Below are positions 33,963-42,677 of a stretch of 47,283 bases of DNA, in pieces. The notes beneath the pieces were generated by a model. That model was not told the origin of the DNA. It saw only the letters and a program-made list of their open reading frames with translations, and did no database searches. The position numbers and the translations under genes are program-made. The DNA is taken from assembly GCA_947259095.1 (NCBI GenBank), contig CAMYLA010000072.1, positions 1 through 47,283 on the forward strand, given 5' to 3'. Positions within the stretch are counted from its first letter, which is position 1. Each line of letters begins with the position of its first letter. This DNA is from an uncultured Acidimicrobiaceae bacterium. Lineage in GTDB: Bacteria; Actinomycetota; Acidimicrobiia; Acidimicrobiales; SZUA-35.

Positions 33963-34134
33963 GTGTCGACAACGGGCCGGGGTCGATGCTTGCTCGACCA
34001 TCAAGACCTCGATGCTACCCAGGGCGGTGGGCTCTGCATCCCGAGGTGGATCTCCACTACCTACACCCTGCTCCTGGACAAACGATTCGGCCTGCCCCGG
34101 GAGTGTGGATCGACGCTCCCGAAGCCTGCGCAGG
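33963..34134 (+). pseudogene. Degenerate fragment of the terpene-cyclase-fold gene
   Basis: Translation gives GRCLLDHQDLDATQGGGLCI and PRWISTTYTLLLDKRFGL, closely matching the QW-like segment of the protein at 28975-30024 (gene positions about 29735-29868). A second match, IDAPEACA, follows in another frame. It is in the opposite orientation to the intact gene, has no proper start or end, and has lost the Trp residues of the motif. It is a partial duplicated or imported copy. Confidence 0.82.
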
Positions 34135-34200
34135 GCACGTCGTCCGCGGGCACGTCGATCGTGGCCTCGGCGACAACGATCGACCGAGCCGGGCCGGGCG

Positions 34201-34824
34201 TCAATCGAGTCGGCGCATCACCGTCGCAATCGCTCCGGGCTGACAGTTGTGTGCGCCTTCGTCCATCACGGCCTGCAACATCTCGTCGACCGCGAGCTTG
34301 CCCTGCACAGTCTGATAGCCGCTCACATCATCGAAATAGCTGGCCCAGATGACCGACCCGTAGGAGCCGAAGAGATCCCGGCCGAACACGGTCGGTACGT
34401 CCATCGAAGCGGAGTATCGCTGGGCCAGGTCGGCGCCCCAGTGCATGGCGGCCCGCAGGTGGCCGTTGACCGCCGTCGCTTGCACGCTTGCCACGAAGGG
34501 CGTAGCCGTCGTCGGTAGCTCACCAGCGACGATCTCGATCATGTGATCGACGACCGGCCCGCTCAACGACTCCTCCAGCTCTGCCGCCATGTCCAAGATC
34601 TCACTCGAAGCGAACATCTGCTCGGTGGCCGTCTCGTACTCCTGGAGATGGTCGAGGCGAGTGGTCCACACGATCGCCGGACCGGTCGGTGCGTACTGCT
34701 GGGACCAGGTCGACACCGTGAGGTCGACCGTCTCGTTGACCTTGGCCGCCAGCTCAACCGCTCCGGCCAACGCCTCTTGGTAGCGCCCACCCTCAATGTT
34801 GCGCACCCTGGTGAAGATGTACAT
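34201..34824 (-). CDS. Hypothetical soluble protein, dimeric alpha/beta-barrel-like
   Basis: A 207-residue protein starting MYIFTRVRNIEGGRYQEALA and continuing ETVDLTVSTWSQQYAPTGPA and QEYETATEQMFASSEILDMA. The pattern resembles NIPSNAP/DABB-type ferredoxin-like folds in two copies: a second VFGRDLFGSYGSVIWASYFD with KLAVDEMLQAVMDE follows. ATG 34824 has AGAGG upstream. Function unknown; it may belong with the SARP-type regulator behind it. Confidence 0.65.
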   Translation of the reverse strand: MYIFTRVRNIEGGRYQEALAGAVELAAKVNETVDLTVSTWSQQYAPTGPAIVWTTRLDHLQEYETATEQMFASSEILDMAAELEESLSGPVVDHMIEIVAGELPTTATPFVASVQATAVNGHLRAAMHWGADLAQRYSASMDVPTVFGRDLFGSYGSVIWASYFDDVSGYQTVQGKLAVDEMLQAVMDEGAHNCQPGAIATVMRRLD

Positions 34825-34938
34825 GACGCTGCCTCTTTCGTCCTCTGCCGAGGGCTCCGGGAGGGCCGAGCGACCCTCGCCCCTACGACTATGCGCATCG
34901 GCGAGCCGCGGCGACCAGGGCGTCGGTCCCAGCGGGAC

Positions 34939-35004
34939 GGCTCTGAGCCGGGGCCGCGATGGCTCTGAGCCGGGGCCGGGATGGCTCTGAGCCGGGGCCG
35001 GGAT
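34939..35004 (+). repeat. Three 22-bp tandem repeats
   Basis: Three consecutive units of GGCTCTGAGCCGGGGCCGGG plus AT; the first has one base change. GGCTC…GAGCC within each unit can pair. Intergenic, between the minus-strand genes ending 35073 and starting 34824. Confidence 0.85.
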
Positions 35005-35072
35005 GGCCGTGGGATCCGGACGCGATGTCGTCGCGACCAGGTGGGCCGCCGGATGGCGCATGGGCACCGGTG

Positions 35073-35852
35073 TCAGGAGAACACCAACGACAGCGGGTCG
35101 ATCTCGCACAGGGTCGGATCCTGGGTCAGGATTCGGTGCTCCATGTCCTGCAGTCGCCGGTCAGGGGCCAGACCCAGCTCATCTCGAAGCAGCGTCCGCA
35201 GGGTGGAATAGTGCCGCAGCGCCCTGGCCTGTTGGCCGGCCTCGGCCAGAGCCAGCATCAGCAGCAGCCAGCGACTTTCTCGCAGCGGCTTTTCGAGGGC
35301 CAGTTTCTCGATCAGGTCCAGTGGTGATCGGTGGAGGCAGAGTCGAACCGCGGCCAGACGCTCCTCCACTTCGAGCCGCTCTTCGGTCAGCCGCGCCCGC
35401 TCGGCGCCTCCGGCCGGGCTGGTGGCCAGGTCGATCCACGGCGCCCCGTGCTGCCAGATGCCGAGCGCTGTGGAGAGGGTCGACTCGGCACTGTCGAGCT
35501 GTCGATCGACCAGTTGCTCGGTTGCCACTTCGACTGCGGCGTCGAAGCGGTGGACGTCCACGGTCTGGCGTGCTGCCTCCAACGTGTAGGCGGCCGGCGA
35601 GGTCCCGATCAGATTTCGTCCGAGGTGCCGTCGCAACCGCATGACGTGGGTCCGGAGAGCGTGGACGGCGTCCCGAGGTTGTTTGGTCGGCCACAGAAAG
35701 CCAATCAGCCGATCTACCTCGACGGGCTCACCGGCAGTCAGGAGCAGCGCCGACAGCAGCGTTCGCTCGCGCCGACCGGCGATGACTTGATTGGTCGAGC
35801 CGAACCGCACCTGAAGCGGCCCGAGAACGCGGTACTGCGGCGTCCCCTGCAT
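35073..35852 (-). CDS. SARP/BTAD-domain transcriptional regulator
   Basis: A 259-residue activator of the AfsR/DnrI type: an OmpR-like winged helix (about 1-95; VLGPLQVRFGSTNQVIAGRR, then DAVHALRTHVMRLRRHLGRN) followed by the bacterial transcriptional activation domain (about 105-255; VDVHRFDAAVEVATEQ, LLRDELGLAPDRRLQDMEHR). SARPs switch on secondary-metabolite clusters, binding direct heptamer repeats at promoters. ATG 35852 has GGAG seven bases upstream. Nearby genes do not form a clear biosynthetic cluster, so its target is unknown. Confidence 0.87.
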   Translation of the reverse strand: MQGTPQYRVLGPLQVRFGSTNQVIAGRRERTLLSALLLTAGEPVEVDRLIGFLWPTKQPRDAVHALRTHVMRLRRHLGRNLIGTSPAAYTLEAARQTVDVHRFDAAVEVATEQLVDRQLDSAESTLSTALGIWQHGAPWIDLATSPAGGAERARLTEERLEVEERLAAVRLCLHRSPLDLIEKLALEKPLRESRWLLLMLALAEAGQQARALRHYSTLRTLLRDELGLAPDRRLQDMEHRILTQDPTLCEIDPLSLVFS

Positions 35853-36052
35853 CGCAACTCCGATACCTAGAACCAAGAACTTAGCCCACGGTCACGGCCG
35901 GCGCCCCCCGTTGTCGCAATGTCGCACCCCCACCGTCAGCGCAGGAGGTCAGACACCACATGGCCGGCGTGGCCTGCTTCGTCGGGAGGAACCTGCTGAG
36001 CCCCGGACGACCGTGAGGTTCGGTTGTCGGTCGATCGCTCGCGGCGTCCAGG

Positions 36053-37249
36053 CTAGGGGCGGGTGAGTTCCACGGTGAGGGGGTCGTAGCCGTAGATCGG
36101 ATCCATCCGCTCGAGACCGTCGCCGGGGGCGGCGTTGATTGCTGCGAAGAATTCGTCACGGACTCGCTGATCCTCGCCGTCGGGATGGTGGTAGACGGTT
36201 GCGTTGTCGAAGGACCGGGCCTGGAGATCCGAGGCTCGTGGCCGGCGCGTCGATTGGTAGACGCTCAACGCCGCCGTCGGATCCGACGAGGCGCCCGCGA
36301 GGTCGAGGCATCGGGCGAGCACCGCAGCATCCTCGATTGCCTGGCAGGCGCCTTGTGCCATGAACGGAACCATCGGGTGACACGAGTCCCCGAGGAGAGC
36401 GACCCGTCCATCGGTCCATCGGTCGAGTGGTGTGCGATCTCGAAGCGCCCACTTGAACACCGGCTCCTCGACGTTGTCGAGGATGACCTGCAGCTCCGAT
36501 GACCAATCTTCGAAATACGTTCGGAGGGTGGTGAGGTCGCCTCGTTCGGTCCAGGACTCGACGTCCCAGTCGGGCTCGTGAACGACGCAGACCAGGTTCA
36601 GGTAGCGCTGGTGCTCGCCGACGAAGTAGCTCACCAGATGTGCCATGGGCCCGAGCCGGTTCACGACCTCGATCGGGAGATCTGGGACCGCGCTGCGAGG
36701 TACCAGGGCCCGGTATGCGACCCAACCGGTGAATCGGGTCGGATGATCCCCGAACAGTGACCGACCGACCACCGAGTTGATGCCGTCGGCCCCGATCACC
36801 ACGCCGGCGTTGAGCCGTTCACCGCCTGTCAGCTCCACGAACGCGGTGTCGTGATCATTGCCGGCGCCGACGACCGAGGTGTTCAGCCGGATCGGCAGAT
36901 CAGCCACGCTCGTGGCCAGAACGTTGATCAGATCAGGTCGGTACACGTTGTAGTACGCGATGCCGTAGCGACGCTGCAGCGCTTCGCCCAGCGGACGTAC
37001 GAGGAGCTCGGCGTCGTCCTCCCACCGACGCAGGACGACGCGTTCGGGCCTGGTCCCTACGGCCGCAAGTTCATCGGCGAGGCCGAGTTCGGCAATGATG
37101 CGACCGCCGTTCGGACTGACCTGGATCCCGGCCCCTACCTCGCCGAATGCCGATGCCTTTTCGATCAACTCGACGTCATGGCCACGTTGGTGCAGCAAAC
37201 CGGCGGCGGTCAGCCCACCGATGCCGGCACCGACGACGAGGATCTTCAT
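36053..37249 (-). CDS. FAD-dependent monooxygenase (salicylate/6-hydroxynicotinate hydroxylase-like)
   Basis: A 398-residue class A flavoprotein monooxygenase. It starts MKILVVGAGIGGLTAAGLL, the GXGXXG ADP-binding motif. VVIGADGINSVVGRSLFG is the DG motif, and VALLGDSCHPMVPFMAQGAC is the GD motif with FAD ribityl contacts. The family hydroxylates aromatic acids with NAD(P)H and O2. ATG 37249 has no clear ribosome-binding site and may be leaderless. It is divergent from the methyltransferase at 37432. Confidence 0.9.
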   Translation of the reverse strand: MKILVVGAGIGGLTAAGLLHQRGHDVELIEKASAFGEVGAGIQVSPNGGRIIAELGLADELAAVGTRPERVVLRRWEDDAELLVRPLGEALQRRYGIAYYNVYRPDLINVLATSVADLPIRLNTSVVGAGNDHDTAFVELTGGERLNAGVVIGADGINSVVGRSLFGDHPTRFTGWVAYRALVPRSAVPDLPIEVVNRLGPMAHLVSYFVGEHQRYLNLVCVVHEPDWDVESWTERGDLTTLRTYFEDWSSELQVILDNVEEPVFKWALRDRTPLDRWTDGRVALLGDSCHPMVPFMAQGACQAIEDAAVLARCLDLAGASSDPTAALSVYQSTRRPRASDLQARSFDNATVYHHPDGEDQRVRDEFFAAINAAPGDGLERMDPIYGYDPLTVELTRP

Positions 37250-37289
37250 CGGGCAGTCCGTAGCACGGCGGGTGGGGTCGTCGATGCAC

Positions 37290-37320
37290 GGCGCAGTGTG
37301 CTGTGCGGCGCAGTGTGCTG
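37290..37320. repeat. 14-bp direct repeat upstream of the monooxygenase
   Basis: GGCGCAGTGTGCTG occurs at 37290-37303 and 37307-37320. The 17-bp period, between two divergent starts, could be an operator or slippage product. Confidence 0.6.
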
Positions 37321-37431
37321 GGTGATCCGACGCATGAAGACCCAAGATAGCGATGTCACTTCACAACGCCGAAAACGGACAAGACCGCAACGAGTCCTCA
37401 GAGCCGACGGCATCAGGTCGATGGGCGTGAG

Positions 37432-38349
37432 ATGATGACCGCCGTCGATTCGGACCCCAACCTGCAGCGCCTGCCAACTTCGAAGATGCACGAGCACATC
37501 ACCCGGGTCGTGGAGACCGAGATGGTGCGCCGAGCGAACGGTTCTTGCCGTGTCCTGGACGTGGGATGCGGTGACGGCCGCCTCATGGACATGCTCTGTG
37601 ACCTTCCTGTCGAGCCCCACGGCTTGGAGGTCGACGACTCCGCAGTCCAACTGCCGACGTTCTACGACACCACCGCGCGCTACCTGAGCGATCTTCGGCC
37701 GGCCGTCGACTGGCCTTCGAGGCTCCACCTGGCATCAACCGGTGAACCTTGGCCGTTCGAAGACGGCGCGTTCGATGTGGTCGTGTCCAACCAGGTCGGA
37801 GAGCACGTCAAGGACATGGGATTCTTCATGGCCGAATGCGGCCGGGTCCTCGAGCCGGGCGGCTTCGGGGTCCACGTCTTTCCGCTGCAGACCTACACCG
37901 TAGAAGGCCATACCGGCATGCCGTTCGGTCACCGGATCCTGTCCGGAGACCTCCGTCGCGCCTACTACGAGCAAGCGGCCCGCCTCGGCCTCAGCCGACT
38001 CGGCCCACTCCGGCAAGGTCCCGGCGAATCAAGTACGGACTTCGCCAGAACACGATCGGACTACATCACTCACGAGACCGCCAATCACACCTGGCCCGAG
38101 GTCGTCAACGCAGCCGCCGCGGCGGGGATGACCCCGAGCTACCGGTACACATCCGGCGTCTACCTCCTCAAGGCGCTCGGACCGTCCGCACCAACCGTCG
38201 ATTGGTACTACAACACGCCCCACCCGATCCTCGATGCAGCCCTGTTCCGTATCCTCCACCGCATTGCGAGCGTCACGATCGTGGTCGAGAAGGACTCCGA
38301 GTTCGATGCCGATATCAATGCCCTCTGGACACTGGAACCCGGCCACTAG
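37432..38349 (+). CDS. Class I SAM-dependent methyltransferase
   Basis: A 305-residue methyltransferase. Motif I is RVLDVGCGDGRLMDMLCDL near residue 41. WPFEDGAFDVVVSNQVGEHV corresponds to motif II, and RVLEPGGFGVHVFPL to motif III, with a C-terminal extension of about 130 residues (PHPILDAALFRILHRIASVT). Methyltransf_11-like; the substrate is unknown, possibly a sugar, lipid or quinone. ATG 37432 is followed directly by a second ATG. A hairpin at 38464 may be its terminator. Confidence 0.85.
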   Translation: MMTAVDSDPNLQRLPTSKMHEHITRVVETEMVRRANGSCRVLDVGCGDGRLMDMLCDLPVEPHGLEVDDSAVQLPTFYDTTARYLSDLRPAVDWPSRLHLASTGEPWPFEDGAFDVVVSNQVGEHVKDMGFFMAECGRVLEPGGFGVHVFPLQTYTVEGHTGMPFGHRILSGDLRRAYYEQAARLGLSRLGPLRQGPGESSTDFARTRSDYITHETANHTWPEVVNAAAAAGMTPSYRYTSGVYLLKALGPSAPTVDWYYNTPHPILDAALFRILHRIASVTIVVEKDSEFDADINALWTLEPGH

Positions 38350-38463
38350 CCTAGATCGACTGCCAATTCGGCATCTGAGAAGACAGATGGTCAAGGGAAC
38401 GGCGACGCACCGTCGTCCCCCGACCTTCGCCGCTACCCGCACCATGCTATTGCATCTTGTACT

Positions 38464-38478
38464 CCCCCATGCTGGGGG
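38464..38478 (+). terminator. Short GC hairpin after the methyltransferase gene
   Basis: CCCCCATGCTGGGGG, 6-bp stem with a three-base loop, about 115 bp after the stop and just before the insertion sequence. No T-run. Confidence 0.35.
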
Positions 38479-38511
38479 ACTTCGGACCCTGGGTCGCCCC
38501 ACCGAGGACGT

Positions 38512-39559
38512 CTAGACGAATAGCTCCAAGGGGTTGCGCGCGCTCCGCGCGAGAATCCACCACTTAGAGTGCGAGAGGGTCCAGGATCAACGGTGTTGAA
38601 ACAAACACCAACCCTGAAAGGGCCTGGCGATGAACGCTGACCTGGACACTCTCGCAACCACACTCTACGTCACGGTGGATGACCTGCTGATCGAACACCC
38701 CGAGTGGATCCCACAACGACCCCGGATCGGGATCAAACCCAAGATCAGCGACGCCGAAATCGTCACCCTGGCCGTCATCCAAGCCCTGCTCGGGTTCACC
38801 TCCGAGACCCGGTTCATCCGCCACGCCCGAGCCCATCTTCGACCCTGGTTCCCGTATCTGCCTCGTCGGGCCGGGTACAACAAACGACTCCGGAACTGCG
38901 GGCCCCTGATGCAACACGTCATGGCCTACCTGGCCCGCCAATGCACGTCGTACTTCGATGACGTATGGCTGGTCGACTCCACCCCAGTCGAGTGTGGCCG
39001 ATCCCGTGAAACCACCAAACGATCCGATCTAGCCGGGTGGGCCCAATACGGGTACTGCGCCTCCCACTCCCGCTGGTTCTGGGGACTACGCCTCCACCTA
39101 CTGTGCACCCCCTCAGGACTCCCCATCGCGTTCGCTCTGGCCGGAGCCAAACAAGACGAACGAACTACTGCGCTCGACATGATCACCGTCGCCCAACTGG
39201 ACCGACCCGGCCAAGTGGTGATCGCTGACAAGGGCTACCGATCAGCCGAGTTCGAAACAGCGCTCAACGACAACGGCATCACCATCATCCGCCCCACCAC
39301 CAAATCCGAGAAACAACGACCCGGCAACGAGTTCTTGCGTCCGTTCCGCCAGATCATCGAATCGGTCAACCAGACACTGAAAGGCCAACTCGACCTCGAA
39401 CGACACGGCGGCCGCAAACCAGCCGGAGTATGGGCCCGGGTCCTGCAACGCCTCCTCGCCCTCACCACCGCAATCTGGCACAACGAAACCACCAACCAAC
39501 CAGGCCCAGCCCGATCACTCACCACCTACGACCACTAACCCTTGGAGCTAATCATCTAG
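38512..39559 (+). mobile_element. IS982-family insertion sequence, complete
   Basis: About 1048 bp flanked by inverted ends: left CTAGACGAATAGCTCCAAGG and right (reverse complement) CTAGATGATTAGCTCCAAGG, 18 of 20 identical. One transposase gene fills it. No target duplication is evident (GAGGACGT left, GTTGAGAA right). A GC hairpin (CGCGCGCTCCGCGCG) lies near the left end. Both ends and the ORF are intact, so it may be active. Confidence 0.85.
38630..39538 (+). CDS. IS982-family transposase
   Basis: A 302-residue DDE transposase. MNADLDTLATTLYVTVDDLL at the start, WLVDSTPVECGRSRE (first Asp), HSRWFWGLRLHLLCTPSGLP, VIADKGYRS (second Asp) and RQIIESVNQTLKGQLDLERH (Glu) form the catalytic layout. 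Length and N-terminus match the IS982 family. It lies wholly within the inverted ends and appears undamaged. Confidence 0.92.
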   Translation: MNADLDTLATTLYVTVDDLLIEHPEWIPQRPRIGIKPKISDAEIVTLAVIQALLGFTSETRFIRHARAHLRPWFPYLPRRAGYNKRLRNCGPLMQHVMAYLARQCTSYFDDVWLVDSTPVECGRSRETTKRSDLAGWAQYGYCASHSRWFWGLRLHLLCTPSGLPIAFALAGAKQDERTTALDMITVAQLDRPGQVVIADKGYRSAEFETALNDNGITIIRPTTKSEKQRPGNEFLRPFRQIIESVNQTLKGQLDLERHGGRKPAGVWARVLQRLLALTTAIWHNETTNQPGPARSLTTYDH

Positions 39560-39721
39560 GTTGAGAAGGAATCGGCTCGGATCGTGTCGTAGCGACGACC
39601 GGAGGGCCTGAGTGTCATACCCCCGCTCGAGGCCCGGCCAGTGGAGGAGAACCCGGCGACCAGAGGAGATCGAAGCCGACCACCTTCCCACCGTCGCCGC
39701 CAAGAATGACAAGGACAGCCC

Positions 39722-40102
39722 ATGACCAACGAAACCACCAAGACCATGCCCCGACGTGATCGACCCCTGTATCGGGATACCGACGACAAGATGGTCGCCG
39801 GTGTTTGTAGCGGCCTCGGCCACTACTTCGATATCCACACCACTCTGGTTCGTGTCGCCTTTGTGGTCTTCACGTTGTTCGGCGGCGCCGCCGTGCTCGC
39901 CTACGCCTTGCTGTGGTTCGCCCTCGATCCAGCCCCTGCGGACTACTACCCGGAAAGCCAAACCGAACCAAACATCGAGCAGGACCAAACCGAACCAGAA
40001 GCCCTGCCCGAGGGCCAAGCCCAACCCATTGGCCTCCCCGACGACGTCGACGACGTGCCAAGCGAAACAGCGGTCGAAGAACCAGAGATCACCGAGCCAT
40101 AG
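39722..40102 (+). CDS. PspC-domain membrane protein
   Basis: A 126-residue protein. The PspC domain (RPLYRDTDDKMVAGVCSGLG, HYFDIHTTLVRVAFVVFTLF) spans residues of about 12-65, with one or two membrane helices. A Glu/Pro-rich cytoplasmic or external tail follows. PspC proteins act in phage-shock-type membrane stress responses, with LiaFSR-like or PspA partners. No partner is adjacent here. ATG 39722 has AAGGA upstream. Confidence 0.88.
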   Translation: MTNETTKTMPRRDRPLYRDTDDKMVAGVCSGLGHYFDIHTTLVRVAFVVFTLFGGAAVLAYALLWFALDPAPADYYPESQTEPNIEQDQTEPEALPEGQAQPIGLPDDVDDVPSETAVEEPEITEP

Positions 40103-40262
40103 AAGTATCGAGCACAGGGCAGAACTGAGATGGGATTCAACGCTGGACTGAAGGGATTCCCGCTGATCCGAGCTACAACTTCGACCCTGCGTTGCTTCGG
40201 CCAGCCCCATCACCGGGCTCGCCGACCTACCGCAGTCACCGGTTAGCGTCCAGCGGAGGGAC

Positions 40263-41036
40263 ATGGACATCGCTGGACTCTTGATCGACATCGACGGGGT
40301 GCTGACCGTCAGCTGGAAGCCGATCGACGGGGCGGCCGACGCATTCGCCGAGCTGCGCCGGCGAGACGTCCCGCTCCGACTCGTCACCAACACCACGACC
40401 CGGACCAGGGCCAAGATCGCTGAGTTGCTGGATCAGGCCGGATTCATGGTGGACGTCGAGGAGATCCTGACGGCACCGACCGCTACTGCCGCGTACCTCC
40501 GCGAGCACGAACCGGGGGCTAGGTGCTTTCTGCTGTCCAGCGGCGACGTCGTCGATGATCTGGTCGGCATCGACGTCGTCGCCGACCTCGAACCGGCCGA
40601 CGTCGTCGTCCTCGGCGGAGCAGGCCTCGTGTACACCCACGAGCAGCTGAACCACGCATTCAACCTCCTGCTCGAGGGCGCATCCTTTGTTGCCATGCAC
40701 CGCAACCTCTACTGGCGGACGGCCGACGGCCTCGAGCTCGACACGGGCGCCTATGTCATGGCTCTCGAAGCGGCGATTGGGCGGTCGCCGGTGGTCATCG
40801 GGAAGCCATCGCCGCCGTTCTTCCTCGCCGCGCTGGCCTCACTCGACCTGAGCGCAGACCGTGTGGCCATGGTCGGCGACGACATCGAGAACGACGTACT
40901 CGGGGCTCAAGTGGTCGGCATGCACGGGGTGCTCGTCCGCACCGGCAAGTTCCGGGCAGAGTCCCTCGCAACCGCCTCGGGTGAAGCCGACCTGGTCGTC
41001 GACTCCTTCGCAGACGTCATCGACCTTCTCGACTGA
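40263..41036 (+). CDS. HAD-IIA family phosphatase (LHPP/NagD-like)
   Basis: A 257-residue HAD phosphatase. Motif I is LLIDIDGVLTVSW (nucleophile Asp followed by general-acid Asp), motif II RLVTNTTTRTRAKI, motif III KPSPPFF (Lys), and motif IV RVAMVGDDIENDVLGAQVVG. A C2-type cap lies between. The closest recognisable subgroup is TIGR01458 (LHPP-like), which removes phosphate from pyrophosphate or phospholysine/phosphohistidine. ATG 40263 has GGAGG close upstream. Confidence 0.87.
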   Translation: MDIAGLLIDIDGVLTVSWKPIDGAADAFAELRRRDVPLRLVTNTTTRTRAKIAELLDQAGFMVDVEEILTAPTATAAYLREHEPGARCFLLSSGDVVDDLVGIDVVADLEPADVVVLGGAGLVYTHEQLNHAFNLLLEGASFVAMHRNLYWRTADGLELDTGAYVMALEAAIGRSPVVIGKPSPPFFLAALASLDLSADRVAMVGDDIENDVLGAQVVGMHGVLVRTGKFRAESLATASGEADLVVDSFADVIDLLD

Positions 41037-41136
41037 CGACATACGCGAATCCGAGCGACGTTCTCGCGCCGCGTTCCCAGGCAGGTCGGCGAGCCGGGCA
41101 TCGCGTTCTCATTCCGGGCGCGGCCTCGGAGCACCG

Positions 41137-41280
41137 TCAGATGTCGCTCTCGGCGACGATGTGGCCCCTGGTGATGGCATCGACGTGGATGGCATGGTCG
41201 AGATCGTTGTACGCCGTTGCGGCCCACGACGACTCGTTGGCCCTGTGGGTGCCCAATATTCGGTCGTGGGTGCTGACCAG
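41137..41280 (-). pseudogene. 3' end of an unidentified gene cut off by the transposase remnant
   Basis: A minus-strand frame reads LVSTHDRILGTHRANESSWA, ATAYNDLDHAIHVDAITRGH and IVAESDI before a stop at 41137. Third positions are strongly G/C, as in real genes here. Upstream it runs into the transposase debris at about 41283. The protein family is not recognised. Confidence 0.35.
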
Positions 41281-41282
41281 GC

Positions 41283-42005
41283 ATGATGCACCGCATCCTG
41301 GGTCCTCATGTTTCGCATCCTCCAGCGCGGCTCGCTGCCCGCTCCGGTCACGCGAAGGATCTCGAGATCATCGTGCTCCGACACCAGCTCGCCGTTCTGC
41401 GGCGCCAGGCCGAACGGCCGCTGCTGACCGACCATGATCGAACGCTTCTCGGCGCGATCGCGGCACAACTCCCCCGCCCGCGACGTGCCGGATGGATCGT
41501 CACCCCCCGAGACCCTGCTGCGATGGCACCGACGTCGCACCGACCGGCACTGAACCCACCCACCCGACCACCCGGACGGCCATCCACCGCCGCCGAGATC
41601 CGGCACCTCGCCATCGCAACGATCGGAGGTCACCTGGTCACAGTTCTTGCACTCCCAGGCTGCCGTTGCCTGTGACTTCTTGTTCTTCATCGACGTCAAC
41701 ACCCGCGAGGTCTTCTTCGCCGGCGTCACCGCCTACCCCACTGGTACCTGGACCACCCAAGCGGCCCGCAACCCGTTCCTCCGCCACGGCGATCGACTCA
41801 CCGGTGCACGGGCCCTCGTTCGTGACCGAGGCAGCCAGTTCATCGACAGTTTCGACGAAATCTTCGGTACCGAAGGACCCAAGGTCCTCCAAACACCCGT
41901 CCGCACCCCCGTCGCCAACACCTTCGCCGAACGATGGATCGGGACCCTGCGACGCGAACTCCTCGACCGAACCATCATCTGGAACCAGCGCCAACTCGAC
42001 CGCCC
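41283..42005 (+). pseudogene. Decayed rve-type (IS3/IS481-like) transposase
   Basis: Two frames carry pieces of one actinobacterial integrase-core transposase. The 41283 frame has EIIVLRHQLAVLRRQAERPL, LTDHDRTLLGAIAAQLP and GRPSTAAEIRHL. The frame covering 41647 has SQAAVACDFLFFIDVNTREV, FFAGVTAYPTGTWTTQAARN, ALVRDRGSQFIDSFDEIFG (DDE Asp) and NTFAERWIGTLRRELLDRTI (Glu). Internal segments are missing (the strand with the first Asp is shortened) and frames change, so it is inactive. It ends abruptly where integrase sequence begins at about 42008. Confidence 0.85.
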
Positions 42006-42007
42006 CA

Positions 42008-42424
42008 CACCCGACGAAGACTCGGCGTGTTCGTCGCCTGGCGATCGACGAGAGGACTCTGACGGTCCTGGCGGACCAAGCGGAGATCGTTCGCAGCAGA
42101 GCGGCCGGAATGGGACACGAGCTGATCGAGGATCCGTTCGTCTTCTCGGACGTCCTCGATGGGTCGCAGCCCTGGCGGTCGACTGCTGTTGCTCGCTACT
42201 TCGGTCGGCTCCGAGATCGAGCGGACCTGCCTCATCTGAGCTTCCAAAGCCTCCGTCGCTTCATGGAGACCTACGGCCAGAGTCTCGGATTCTCACTGGC
42301 TCAGGTGGCGATGCGTGCCGGCCACGACCAGGCCGTCGCCGCTCGCCACTACATCGGTGACATCCCGGACAGCGACCGCTCACTGGCCGAAGCCATTTCC
42401 AAGCTGCTCGACCACGGTTTGTGA
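42008..42424 (+). pseudogene. C-terminal remnant of a tyrosine recombinase
   Basis: The frame reads TKTRRVRRLAIDERTLTVLA, FGRLRDRADLPHLSFQSLRR and QVAMRAGHDQAVAARHYIGD, ending DHGL. This is the second half of a phage-type integrase, with the LRR (HxxR-like) and GH boxes and the terminal Tyr region. The N-terminal arm-binding domain and the first Arg are missing, replaced by transposase debris. It lies 127 bp from the 3' end of tRNA-Arg, the expected place for the integrase of a tRNA-targeted element. Confidence 0.78.
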
Positions 42425-42551
42425 GCTTCGCCAGTCCCGCTTCTGGGAGATTGGCCACCGAACCGAGATGGAATGGTGGATGGATGGTGGATATTCGGCC
42501 TGGTGAGTTGGAGCGACCCACCACACCTTCGGAGTTTTCCCTGGTGAGGCG

Positions 42552-42629
42552 TGGCACCCCCGACAGGACTCGAACCTGCGACCTAGTCATTAGAAGTGAC
42601 TTGCTCTAATCCAGCTGAGCTACGGGGGC
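42552..42629 (-). tRNA. tRNA-Arg (anticodon TCT)
   Basis: The minus strand folds into a cloverleaf: GCCCCCG/CGGGGGT acceptor, GCTC/GAGC D arm, AGTCA-CTTCTAA-TGACT anticodon arm (TCT), GCAGG-TTCGAGT-CCTGT T arm and an encoded CCA. Its 3' end faces the integrase remnant. Confidence 0.95.
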
Positions 42630-42677
42630 GGATCCAGTTTAGCGGTCGGACCATCGGGCCCGCCGTTGCGTCGGCTG

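Noticed and set aside
34939..35004. CRISPR or origin iterons
   Set aside because: Only three contiguous 22-bp units with no spacers and no replication gene nearby.
35073..37249. Biosynthetic gene cluster around the SARP-type regulator
   Set aside because: No synthase or assembly-line gene; neighbours are unrelated single enzymes.
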